Of a stretch of DNA of 64,000 bases, positions 37,638 to 49,300 are shown piece by piece. The stretch lies in assembly GCF_024763615.1 (NCBI RefSeq), contig NC_077223.1, positions 73,408,627 through 73,472,626 on the forward strand. Reading direction: 5' to 3'. Every line of letters begins with the position of its first letter. Position 1 is the first letter of the stretch. The notes beneath the pieces were generated by a model. The model had not been told where the DNA came from, did no database searches, and was given only the letters and a program-made list of their open reading frames with translations. The position numbers were made by a program, and so were the translations under genes. This DNA is from Phlebotomus papatasi (taxonomy: Eukaryota > Arthropoda > Insecta > Diptera > Psychodidae).

Positions 37638-37819
37638 AGGGGGAAGTGGGGCACCTTTGAAATTGAGGTGTTTCACCTATTTTTAAATAATTTTGAGCCT
37701 CATCGTGATATGATTTAACTCCACAAACAAATTGAGAAGGTAAATTACATTATGATATGGCTCAGTTCCACTTAAACATAGGAGAAAATTCCAATTTCAA
37801 AGGTGCCCCAAGTCCCCCT
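37638..37819. mobile_element. MITE of the GGGGGAAGTGGGGC family, uninterrupted copy
   Basis: GGGGGAAGTGGGGCACCTTT and the inverse AAAGGTGCCCCAAGTCCCCC enclose 180 bp. It is the empty-site relative of 30391-30820. Confidence 0.75.
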
Positions 37820-38019
37820 AACGATTTCTCAATTTTTTGTGTGCTTTTTTGTAATTTGTAATCTTTGAAAATTATTAAGAATATGGGATCTTTTAAGGTA
37901 AATATTTAAAGTTCTATAAATGCTGCATATATGAACATATTTAAGACTTTTCCGATAATAAAGGAACTTGCAGAAATCATTTGTCAATCCCAAAATTTTT
38001 CCTAAACTTGCGAGTTTAA

Positions 38020-38151
38020 CCCTTTAAGGACGACAGGGACACCAATATCCCAAAAACATTTTTTTTTGCTATAGAAAGTTACTTTCATTTAAATAGTTAG
38101 AAAATATTGGATTGGTTTCCGAGACACCGGTGTCCACTCGTCCTTAGAGAA
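38020..38151. mobile_element. 132-bp TTAA-flanked MITE (CCCTTTAAGGACGA)
   Basis: CCCTTTAAGGACGACAGGGA and the weaker inverse ACTCGTCCTTAGAGAA lie between two TTAA sites. Inside, GACACC and GGTGTC pair. Short tips similar to GTTAAAGGGGT at 16888 and the GGACACCGGTGTTCC stretch at 24345 suggest more worn copies. Confidence 0.65.
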
Positions 38152-40263
38152 TTAACTAATGTGAATTTAATTTTAATCTTACAAAACATTTCATACCATT
38201 ACTTTATGTTATTGCCTAAAGATTTTATTGTTTTAAGCTCTTTGCGCTCTAGCTAATCAGAAATACAATGACAATGAAATATTTTATGGCCATTAAATAT
38301 TGTATCATGCATGGATCATACTTTATACAGCAAACTTGTATGGTTTACCATTTAAAAGAGAAACAAATAATGCTAGAAATTTCAATGTTCAAACATACAA
38401 ATTATAAATTTTATAAAGGTTAATTCACTCATTTTTAAATAGAACTTCAGTGATGGTAATAAGTGGCAATAATTACGTTGTTAATTCTATTATTTTGTAT
38501 TTTAGTTGGGGTTAGAGCAATCACGTGAATTCTCTATTTCCTCTAATTGTATCATTTTAACTTTGTAATTCAATTTTGTATTTGTTTTTTATACTCTTAC
38601 ATTTTTATAGTTAGTAAAGTATGATTCTGATCAACAGGCATCGAAAACCATTTTCATATTTCTCCGTGAAGACCGTCTTCACAAAGTTTATGTTTCCTAG
38701 CCGCAAAGTTATAGGAGTTATCTGGCAAAATTGTTTGTGGAACAAGTGAATATATTTCTTCAAATATTAATATCCTCGTCATATCTGATATCTTGTTTTT
38801 TTCTATGCCTATTAATAAAAAAGTTCTCTATCAGTGTGAATCTTTAGGATGGCCGAAAATCAATAATTTTATGTACTTTTCCTTTCACTTGTGCACACAA
38901 ATACACTGAATTCTTCTCGGATATCCAATAATGATTTCGCCTGGCAACAAAATTCATTCTGAACCCAACGAGATTAATTGAATAGTTTTTTCCAACACTT
39001 TCATTCAAGAAGCCATAAACATACACTATTCAATTAAGAGAATCATAAATTTGCCTTTTCGATTAACTCCACGACTCTTCTCACTCTTTAAGAAAATCTT
39101 GACGATAAGATTTTGTTTATTCATTCAGAATAGAGATAAGTTCAATAATAAAAAAAAAAAATATTCAGGTCTACGATTTTTTAAAATAAAGTTTTTATAT
39201 CACTAAATCATTATCTCGATCAAGGACCATTTCTTTATTATTTATGTTAGTTACTTACATTTTATCTTCAAAGTGTAACATAAATCTTGCGGCAAATGAT
39301 GAAATATCGCATTTCAACTCCTGTATACTTTATTAACTTTGCAGAACACTCAATAATTTATTTGAACAGTCCATAAATAGAATAAGTGATTAGGAAAAGT
39401 TCAACAGAAATTTTATATTTGCGTAGAAAGTATTCATAAACAACAATTTTACATCTGGAATTGAGGACTAATTAATTCTTGTGTCCTGCTTTTTTTTTAA
39501 TTAAAATTACAGAAAAGTAGCATTTTTCACACGCGAAAATTGATTTTTTTTTATAGAGGCGTGATAAAACACCAGAGCCTATGAAAAGAGCATAATTTCT
39601 ACGTTTGAAATGAGAGCATAAAAGCAACAGGTTTAACCTATAATCGTTCTTGTGTCAAGAACAATTCTGATGTTTTTTTAAACAGAAAAAAAAATGAAAT
39701 TTTGTTAGAAAAATAACTGAAAGTATGGAATACAAGAAGAAAATTTGATCAGCAAAGCACTATTCACAAGCAATTAAATTTTTAGCTCATAAAACATTTT
39801 ATTTGCATCATGTTGTTTGATTAGTCGAAGCTTGGAAATCTTCAAGGTTTTAGCCCTAAATATTTTAGGGAAAAGATTTTTTATGAGTTTTAACATTATT
39901 ATTGACATGTGTAACACGATTTATTGCTTTCAGCAAGAACAACAGAATTCGAAAACTTTTATTATAGAATTTAGAACAGCGAATACAAAATTCTAACATT
40001 TTGTATTTCTCATTCTTTATAAACTTGTTAAAAACTTAAAGGAAAGCTTCCTGCTAAATTATGCTCAAACGAATCAAACGTTTCACTGGCATTTTATTAT
40101 TTTAAATATGGATTTGAGATTATTAATTATCTAAAGGTAAATGGAAATCGTTGTGATTTATCTTTAATATTTTAATTCTTAATTTTTTAAATTTTAAATT
40201 TAAATAAAAAATTTAATAGCGCTTGAAATTGAACCTCTTACTCTTTGAAACTGAAATCAGATA
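38152..40263. other. AT-rich spacer
   Basis: I see no coding frame, RNA gene or clear transposon end in this 2.1 kb; only scattered A/T runs. Confidence 0.4.
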
Positions 40264-41915
40264 CAGTGGGTGTCAATAGTTTGTTGCCTAATGCATGTTT
40301 GAGAAATCAAGTTAAAAAAATTATAGAAAAAATTACTTTTACAAATTTTGCTTTTTGTAGATGAGTTCCCTGTAATCCGTAGATATTATTTATATTTTTC
40401 AAAAAAAATAATTAATTTTATTTAATATCAAAAATAATTGTTTTCCAAAAGTTGGTCATTTTTGGAAAATCAAAAGTTTGTTGCCTCATTAAAAAAACTA
40501 ATTCAAAATGGTGAAAACGTGCAACCAACTTTATGTAAACCGGTTACATTTTGAGCTTATGTCATTTGATAGGCAAATGGTGGATTTGTACATTTTTAAG
40601 GCTGTCAATGTTAAATATATAGGTGTAAAAGTGATGATAAATAACAAGAAATAATCAGTTTTTTGATAATTCATAATTTAGGTTATAATGGCAAATTACA
40701 AAAAGTTGAAAGGTGGGATATTGTCCAGAGATACTGCTGGAAGGAATCGGCGTCGCTTAATTGCCAAATTTTATGGAAATTCATGAAAAGTTATACATAA
40801 AATGGTCAAATATTATAGTTATGAGGCACGAGTACATCTGAAAAACGCTACTGGTAGACCCAGGGTTTCGACTCAGAAAGTCGATAACCGCATTCTAGGT
40901 ATCTCTGATAGTAACCCCATGATGTTTGCTTCAAAAATTCAGAGTCGGCTGGTTACAGAAGGCATACAGGCTTCAAAACCAACCGCAATTTAATGAAAGT
41001 GGTAAGAATAATTACTTGGTTTGCAGGTTTCCATTGGTAAACATAACCAATCTGGTTAAAAGGTTGTAAATTCACTTGGAGCATGCTAAAAACGTAAAAA
41101 TACAACCTCTTACGCAGTTTGGTTTTGCTTACCAATGGAATCTTGCGAGCCAAGTACCTATTCTTATATTTTCTTTCATTTTGAGTTTGATTTTCGAAGC
41201 ATTTGAAGCCTGTATGCCTTCTGTAATCAGCCGACTTTGAATTTTTGAAGCAAACATCATGGGGTTACTATCAGAGATACCTAGAATGCGGTTATCGACT
41301 TTCTGAGTCGAAACCCTGGGTCTACCAGTAGCGTTTTTCAGATGTACTCGTGCCTCATAACTATAATATTTGACCATTTTATGTATAACTTTTCATGAAT
41401 TTCCATAAAATTTGGCAATTAAGCGACGCCGATTCCTTCCAGCAGTATCTCTGGACAATATCCCACCTTTCAACTTTTTGTAATTTGCCATTATAACCTA
41501 AATTATGAATTATCAAAAAACTGATTATTTCTTGTTATTTATCATCACTTTTACACCTATATATTTAACATTGACAGCCTTAAAAATGTACAAATCCACC
41601 ATTTGCCTATCAAATGACATAAGCTCAAAATGTAACCGGTTTACATAAAGTTGGTTGCACGTTTTCACCATTTTGAATTAGTTTTTTTAATGAGGCAACA
41701 AACTTTTGATTTTTCAAAAATGACCAACTTTTGGAAAACAATTATTTTTGATATGAAATAAAATTAATTATTTTTTTTGAAAACTATAAATAATATCTAC
41801 GGATTACAAGGAACTCATCTGCAAAAAGAAAAATTTGGAAAAGTATTTTTTTCTATCATTTTTTTCACTTGATTTCTCAAACATCCATTAGGCAACAAAC
41901 TATTGACACTCACTG
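40264..41915. mobile_element. Head-to-head Tc1-like palindrome, about 820-base arms
   Basis: The ends CAGTGGGTGTCAATAGTTTG and its inverse CAAACTATTGACACTCACTG are flanked by TA. Each arm holds the same N-terminal piece of a Tc1-type transposase (plus strand 40802-40993, minus strand 41377-41129) with VHLKNATGRPRVSTQKVDNR, the linker after the helix-turn-helix in this family. The arms stay complementary almost to the centre near 41085; small indels separate them there. Neither arm encodes a catalytic domain, so the element cannot move by itself. Arm similarity is high enough to suggest a recent origin by inverted duplication or by gene conversion. Confidence 0.85.
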
Positions 41916-41937
41916 TATATGTGGCTATTTTACGTTC

Positions 41938-41956
41938 CCGGCCGGCCGGCCGGCCG
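41938..41956. repeat. GGCC tandem run
   Basis: Four to five GGCC units in a row, self-complementary, at the junction just beyond the Tc1 palindrome and at the start of the repeat that follows. Confidence 0.7.
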
Positions 41957-43570
41957 CTCTTTGGAGCTTAATAGCTCCTAAACTAAAAAAGATATCGACT
42001 TGCGGTTTTCGGCAAAGGTTATATATCGGGTGAAAATTGCAACTTGGTGCATTGACCCCCCACCCCCCACCCCTCCTTCCGTCATTTTGAAGACCCCCCT
42101 TTTTTTGTTTTCTCAATAGCTCCGCCCCTATGGCATCGAGCGGGCTCAAATTTTAGTATGTTATAGCTGGGCCTTAGAGCTTTCCATCAATACCAAACTT
42201 AAGGTCCCCCGACCCCCCTGATCCGAGCTATAAGGGTCCAAAAAAAAATTTCTTAAAATGGCCATAACTCCTGTTCTAATTGTCATAATTTAAAAAGTGA
42301 GGGCTTTTTGGAAAGCTCTCGTGAAATGCCACTTCCTCTTCTAACATCGGAAGTTCATAAAACCACCGCTAGAGGCGCTATTATTAAAAAGAAAATTTTT
42401 AAATCTTATAAGTTAAATAACTCAAAAATTCCATTGTGCATCGGGCTGAAATTTTAGTATGTTGTAGCCGTTGATTATACCTATCAAACAAAAAAAAACT
42501 TAAGTCGATCTAAAACCCCTGACCCGAGCTATAAGGGGTCAAAGTTCGAACATTGACCGGCCTCTATCTCCGGTTCTAACTAACATAGCGGCCTAAATTT
42601 TACCTTTTTGGTTTCGTCTCGATGAGCACTTTCAGATGGAAGTTCAAAAAGTCACCACAGGTGGCGCTGTGATAGCGTCAAAATTCATCGAAATTCAAAG
42701 TCACTCTTCTAAAAAACGGCATTGTGCAAGTTAATGAAATTTTAGTATGTTGTAGTCTAGTCTAGGACGTTTCCAAAATGGTGCGTATGCGCGCTGTGGT
42801 TTCAATAGAACCGGAGATATGAGGGGTCAAAGTTCACGAAATTCAAAAAATCATATCTCCGGTTCTATGTGACCGATTTTGATGAATGAGGGCTTAAACG
42901 AAAGATCTCACCAAATACTACAACATTCTAGAATATTTGAACTTCGTGGGACCAACACCAGGGGCGCCACAGTCGAAAAACCATTTTCAATATCACATAA
43001 CCTCAATTATCTCGACTGTCGCTGAACCGATTTTGATGATTACTTCGACATAATTGTAGAGCACATTTGTCTCTACATTTCGTCCATACATCATTTTCCG
43101 CTCAGACTACGCTATCACTCCGATTTTGCCGTTTAAGTGTGAAAAAATTGATTTTTCCCATAATAACGCTTTGAAATCACTCACATGCCAATTTGATTGC
43201 CTCTACTCTACCAAGACACTTAAAATATGGTTTTAAATGGAAAGTCCCACAAAATACAACAATTCTTTGATATAGTTGAAGTTCATCAAATGAACACTTG
43301 GGGCGCTCTGGTCGAAAAAACGAGTTCAGAAACAAACAACCTCGATTATCTCGGCTTCTAATTAATCGATGAGATCAAGTTCTACGGCAAAATTATAGAG
43401 TACATTCTGGTCTACATTTCACCCATATATCACTTTTGTGCCAGTTCATCCAAATCCTTGATATTTTGGTTTAAATACAAAATTTGTATAATTTCACGAA
43501 TTTGATTCAAGATAACTGAATGGCGACTCACAATTTCAGCTCTAAATCGAATTTGCATGCACTCCGAGTT
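41940..43570. repeat. Diverged tandem repeat with CATATCTCCGGTTCTA-type units
   Basis: Segments of very roughly 200-300 bp repeat with heavy divergence. Each holds a phrase like ATATCTCCGGTTCTATG, then GATTTTGATGAATGAGGGCT, then a GGGGCGC-type phrase. Another single unit is at about 54855-54990. No protein gene. Dispersed repeats of this look are common in insect genomes, but I cannot name the family. Confidence 0.5.
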
Positions 43571-44338
43571 AGCTCACGTTAAGAATCTCACCTACATAAG
43601 CCGGTTAGGATTATCTGTCCCTTTTAAAATAAGTACTAGTAATTTTTGTCTTCACCTATTAAATTGTTATTCTTATATTTAATTTGTTTTTTTTTTAATC
43701 TTTTGTTCAGCAAAATCTCAACCATTTAAAGACAAAATATTCACAATCTAATTTGCAGATAAATGTTTTTATCCTAATATTTGATAAAAACCACATTTTG
43801 TTAGAACAATCTCTTGTTATTCATAAAATTTGAGTAAACCTTGAGCTATTTTTTTTTCTTTTTTTTCTCCTTCTGATAAAAACTCTTCTGAACTTTACGT
43901 TCAACCGCAAATGAGACGATTTTTGAATTATTTCTGCGCCATTGATATTCAAATTGCTGCGAGTAAAGAATTTTTAGTTACTTCAACTCTTCAATTAGTA
44001 TGAAGACAATATCTATTGACAAAGCTTTAGTTATTAGTGAAAAATCATTGGTAGTTTCAGCCTGCCATAGAAGAGTGGCTACTCCGAGGGCTGCTTCAGT
44101 GTTTATCATTTTACATAAAAAAGTAGATAATTATTATCCAAGGAAAAATACTTCTTAATTAACTTCATTAAACCAGAAAGAAGGTAAAACAATGATATAT
44201 CTTGACTAGCAACTCAGAAAATCCAATACTAGGCTAAAAACTATAATAACAAAATTACAATTTTATACTTATTTTATAAAAATGATTCTAAATTATAGGA
44301 TCAGACTTATAAATATTTCAAGGATTATAATGCCCAAC
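43571..44338. other. AT-rich spacer
   Basis: Nothing recognised besides homopolymer T runs. Confidence 0.4.
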
Positions 44339-44468
44339 GCACAATAACTTTTGTTTAGCAAACATGTTTTTGACATTCCCATGAGAGTGAGTGAGATCTA
44401 GATCTAGTCATCTCGCTCATTCTCATGGGAAATTTTGAAAGCATGTTTACAAACAAAAGTTATTGTGC
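44339..44468. mobile_element. 130-bp palindromic MITE
   Basis: GCACAATAACTTTTGTTTAG and the inverse AAACAAAAGTTATTGTGC form arms, with a second block TCCCATGAGAGTGAGTGAGA paired near the centre. The loop has GATCTAGATCTAG. Confidence 0.7.
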
Positions 44469-44726
44469 TCTAGTCATAAGGATGTGTTCCCACTTTCATT
44501 AAAAAATATTTTGGTCAATGTTCATTTTAAAGGTAACAAGAAAAATCCACTGACTAATTCTACCCCTGGCTAATTGTACCCGGTCTTCCCTATAGTTAGT
44601 AATAATGAAAAATATGTTTATAAAACAATCGTTTTTGTGCGTTAGTTATCACATTCGCTCTTTTGGTCCATGGAATGCTTAATAATGATATCCGCAACAT
44701 TGCTGCTTGTGTGTCTAATTCATATA

Positions 44727-44941
44727 GGGGAAAGTACTCTCCCTTCGAACGTTAATGCCTTCGAATAATGTAATTTTCTTTTATCTTCCCTAAGAGACTT
44801 ATATATAAATATCACGTTATTATCAAAAATAGACGATAAACTAACTAATATTTAATAGAAATGTGTAAGTCTCTTGAGAAAAATAGAAGAAAATTCACAT
44901 TATTCGAAGGCATGAACGTTCGAAAGTAGAGTACTTTCCCC
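44727..44941. mobile_element. 215-bp MITE, GGGGAAAGTACTCTCCCTTC ends, copy 1
   Basis: Long inverted ends (GAACGTTAATGCCTTCGAAT and its inverse) flanked by TA. A sister copy with the same structure is at 57205-57419 inside the transporter intron 5. Confidence 0.8.
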
Positions 44942-46000
44942 TACCCTCAGAAAATGCCACCCATATTGAAAATATTCGTTACCGATTGATTAAGATTTAT
45001 TTTATTGCAAGTGTCCACTATAATTATGTTCAATGTGAATAGGTTTGGACAATTAATTAAATTAAAATAAAATGCATTTTTTTGCAAAACTATTTATAAA
45101 TTACCATTTTAATTGCAGTAGAATAATAAATGAATTAAAATGAATAGTAAATTGGGGTCAAAGACCAAGGTTTTGTACTTCAACTTTTACATATTCCAAC
45201 TAATAATATTTCATCTCAATTGCCACAACAAAATTGCAGACTATTGATAAAGAGACAAAACCAGTGAAAACAGAATGTCGCTTAATAGCTAGATTGTGCG
45301 ATAAAAATAAATGTTCGTCACTTTTGCTGATCGTATGTTATTTGAGAATGCTTTGTCTCAAATGATTGTTGAATCAGTCAAAGAACACCAGTCTCTCATT
45401 CTTCCTGCAGAAAGAACGTCGCTATTCGGTTAAGAATGAAAATCAGTTGTTTGAGCAATCGTAAAATTATCTAAATGATATTGTTCTGTTTGATTAAAAA
45501 TTATTACCTGCACCCTTATCTATGCTCTCAAAAAGCTCTTGAGAAACGAATTGTCAGGAGTGGTGTTTGCACTAAAAGTGAAAATTCTGAGATATTTTTC
45601 GTCATATCTTTCTTCTAGATATCACAAGATTGTCCGAGACAGTGCATGGAGTTTTGGCGCCAACAAAAAGTGGGACAAATGCCATGAGTTGCGGCTGATG
45701 AAAGTGAATTGCATTTGGGCGGAATATAGGTGTTGAGATGTGAAGAGGTGCATCATCGGGAGGAGTGCAAGAGTTTGGGTAACACAGTTACAACAAAAAG
45801 AATATTCCTTGGATTGGAAGCCGGTAGCCGGTCATTAATGTATAAGAGGACTGCATGGTATGAATCAGTTAAACTCTACTGCTTTCGCTACTCAGCCAGA
45901 GACCCACGCCTCAGAAATAGCCACAATCAATGTGGTGAATTAAGGGGAGGCATCTTGGCGAACGACAAGTAAAGATTCGTTTTCGCGAACCGCGACATTG
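44942..46000. other. Upstream region of the transporter gene
   Basis: AT-rich until about 45600, then more balanced. Small frames at 45539-45972 lack coding character. It may contain promoter or leader sequence for the transporter. Confidence 0.35.
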
Positions 46001-46006
46001 TCAGTT
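46001..46006 (+). promoter_or_regulatory. Candidate initiator (TCAGTT) of the transporter gene
   Basis: TCAGTT sits about 300 bases before the transporter start codon, just after a CG-containing stretch (around 45980-45998). It would give a leader of normal length. A further upstream non-coding exon cannot be excluded. Confidence 0.3.
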
Positions 46007-46308
46007 TTTCTTCCTCATTGCGTCTACCAGTGTTTTGATTTTGCTCACCCCAGCAACGCACAAAAATCTCCTTGTGATTCCTGCCAGTGATTGGAGCAAG
46101 AGGATTCGTGGAGAGTATCAAGTGTCCAGGAAAAGCTCCCTTATCATCATTCAAATTTTCCGGTTTTAGCACAAAGGCCAAGGAGGACACATCACCTGGG
46201 GATCTTTAATCAAGTCAAGTGCGCAATTGGTGCTTTTTACCCTCAATCTGCGACTGCCTGGACAAGTGCCAAGATTGAGCCCGTGTGTTAGAAATCTTGC
46301 GCGCTTCA

Positions 46309-49300
46309 ATGGAATCCCCGAAGCATCTCACAACAAATTCCCACCGGATTGATGTTCAAGTGCCGCAGAAAAATGGCATTGCCAAGGACCAAATTGCACT
46401 CATCCGGTCGAGCCTCCTAAGTCCCAATGAGGTGACCTTCTGCAATGTCTCAGACGTTAGCAGTGGTAGTTCCGGGAAACGTCGTCGGAGACTCACATCC
46501 ACAGACACCGATGTGGACTCTATCGTTTCCTCCGGAGATCACAAGCAAAAGCCCCAGATACCCGATGGAGGATTCGGATGGGTTGTGGTATTTTCCAGTT
46601 TGATGGTCTCACTGATTTCTGATGGAGTCTCATTTTCCTTCGGACTTATCTACACCGAACTCCTAACGTACTTCCAGGATTCCTCCCCGTCTAAAACAGC
46701 CTGGGTAGGATCGTTATTTTTGGCTGTGCCTCTTCTTTGCGGGCCTATTATGTCCAATCTTGTGGACAAGTATGGATGCAGGAAGATGACAGTGGTTGGC
46801 GGATTACTGTCAGGGATTGGTTTCGTACTAGCTTCACTTTGTGATTCCATTGAAGGTGAGTTTTCAAGGTTTTGTCCTCGAATCCATTCCCGAACATTTA
46901 GTCGAAAATATCTAATTTTTTTAAAGTTAAGTGCAGCGAATTTCTAAAGTTTATTTATTTAATTATATTTTCTATTTAAAAAATATTACTATTACTTTAG
47001 GTTTTTTTTACTAAAGAAAATTGGCTATGTAACATACTTATGCGCAAATAAAACTGGATAATCGAGAAAAATAAATCAGTTCCGATTTATTTGACCAATT
47101 AGAAAAAATTAATAAAAATTCGAATTGATAAGAAAAGTCCAGATCTTTCCTTTAACCAAATCGGTTAAAATATGAGCCCTTCAAAGTGATTGACCGTTGA
47201 CCTTCTATATTCCAAAATAGCAAATTTTCCGGTCAGAAGTTTAGATTAGATGTTTTTTGGGCTACCTTTACATATCCGAAAATCATTGAAACATTACATA
47301 GTTTTGAAGGGAATGAAGGAAGGTAGGAGAAAAAAAGAAAAAAAAAACGTCTGAAGATATTGTTTTTTTTTATTGGGGGTGATCAAAGACCGGAAGCCGA
47401 TATCTCTGACCGTTTAAGCTCCAGAACGGTGACAAGAGTGACAAATGACAAAAAGGACTCGAACAATTTTTATCAATTTCAGATTTGATCGAAAGATTCG
47501 CCATTTTAAATTTTTCTAGATCAAAGTTAAACCATTCCAGATTCTAGTGAGTTTATTTCACAGCCGATATGGTGACGAACAACACTGAGAAAAATATTTT
47601 GTAAAATTGTTCGTAAATGTTTATGAAATCCGTTGGAGGACTTACGAAATGCTCGTGAATCATATAACCCACAAACAAGTTCGTAAAATTTTGTAGTTTT
47701 TCACAAACATTGTTCATAAAATGATCATTTGACGAACATTTTTTGTACTTTTACAAACATTTGTTCGTAAATGTTCGTAAAACACACAAAAAAATGTTCG
47801 TAAAATTTTGTCATTTGTTCGTATTTGTTTGTAAATTTTTGACAGACAAACAAAAATTTACGAACAAATACGAACAAATGACAAAATTTTACGAACATTT
47901 TTTGTGTGTTTACGAACATTTACGAACAAATGTTTGTAAAAGTACAAAAAATGTTCGTCAAATGATCATGTTATGAACTATGTTTGTGAAAAAAGTACAA
48001 CATTTTACGAACTTGTTTGTGAGTTATACGATTCACGAGCATTTCGTAAGTCTGCTATAGGATTTCACAAACATTTACGAACAATTTTATAAAATATTTT
48101 TTTTTGTGTAGTAAAAAATCAGTAAAAAACCAACAACTTAACTTTTACAGATAATTTAATTTTCCTTTACTATCTCTACTTGATTTTAGATCAGTTGTTA
48201 AGTGATTTATAAACCAAATTAAATCTAGGAGAAAGTGCTACCTTAACGGCGTTATCACACTTGCACATTAAAATTTTAATGTGATTCACATTAATTGTCG
48301 CTTGTGAGCATCCAAATATGATATTTCTCTCTTTGAGTCACTTAATATTTGGGGTTTTTCTATTTATTGATAAAGAAGTGGCCTGGGCCTGCAAAAATAA
48401 GTTTAAATTTACCTAAAGCATAAATATTTTTCACATTAAAAAATTAAAGAGAAAATCGCATTAATTTTTCGCATTAATGCTATAAATCAATTTATATCAA
48501 ATTTTGTGGGCCAAGTCTACCTTTTTATCAACAAATAGATCAAATTTTGAATATAAAATGATTCAAACACACAAATTACACATTTGGACTCTCACCAGCG
48601 ACAATTAATGTGAATCATATTAAAATTTTAATGTGCAAGTGTGATAACACAGTAAGCCACGGAAAACTTCGAATAACTCGGGTTTTCATGTTTTTTAAGG
48701 GGTAACATCTACCAGAACGCCCAAATTTGCGGTTTATTTGTAAATATTTTGTGACTTTGCTATTAAACCTTCTGCCAATTTTGCAAAAATTAATATTTTT
48801 TAGAAAATTTTATGTGTTTCTGTAGAGAATCTATCTAAACAGCTATTCTGAAAATTTCAATTCAATTTGATGAAAATTACTCGAGTTCTACTACCATCCG
48901 CGAAACGAAATCGACCCTCAGATCAGTCAACGCACTGCTCACTGGTAAAAATGAAAGGGTCACCGATGATCCTTTCAAAGGGTCACTGTTTTGACACCTA
49001 TTTATCTCCGAAATAAACAAATAAAAACAATTAAAAAATCATCTTTGGTGTTCGCTCAGATGAGAGAAATACGATAAGAGTAATAAAGTTACGATAAAAT
49101 ATAAACTATCGTGATAAATATGCATACAAAATTTCAAAAGTGAATCTCCTTCTGAATTCAAGTGAATCTTTCAAAGGATCAAATATGATCCATTTTTGTT
49201 AAAAAGGGTCAATTTGACCCTTTTATTTTTACCAGTGATGCACCGCCAATTTCATATTCAAAATTTAAATAAAAAGTATTTTTGTTTCCTCAAGAACTCT

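Noticed and set aside
47725..47976. Overlapping open frames on both strands with the same FVKFCHLFVFV-like peptide
   Set aside because: The identity follows from the palindrome; the frames consist of the same short words and lack start context.
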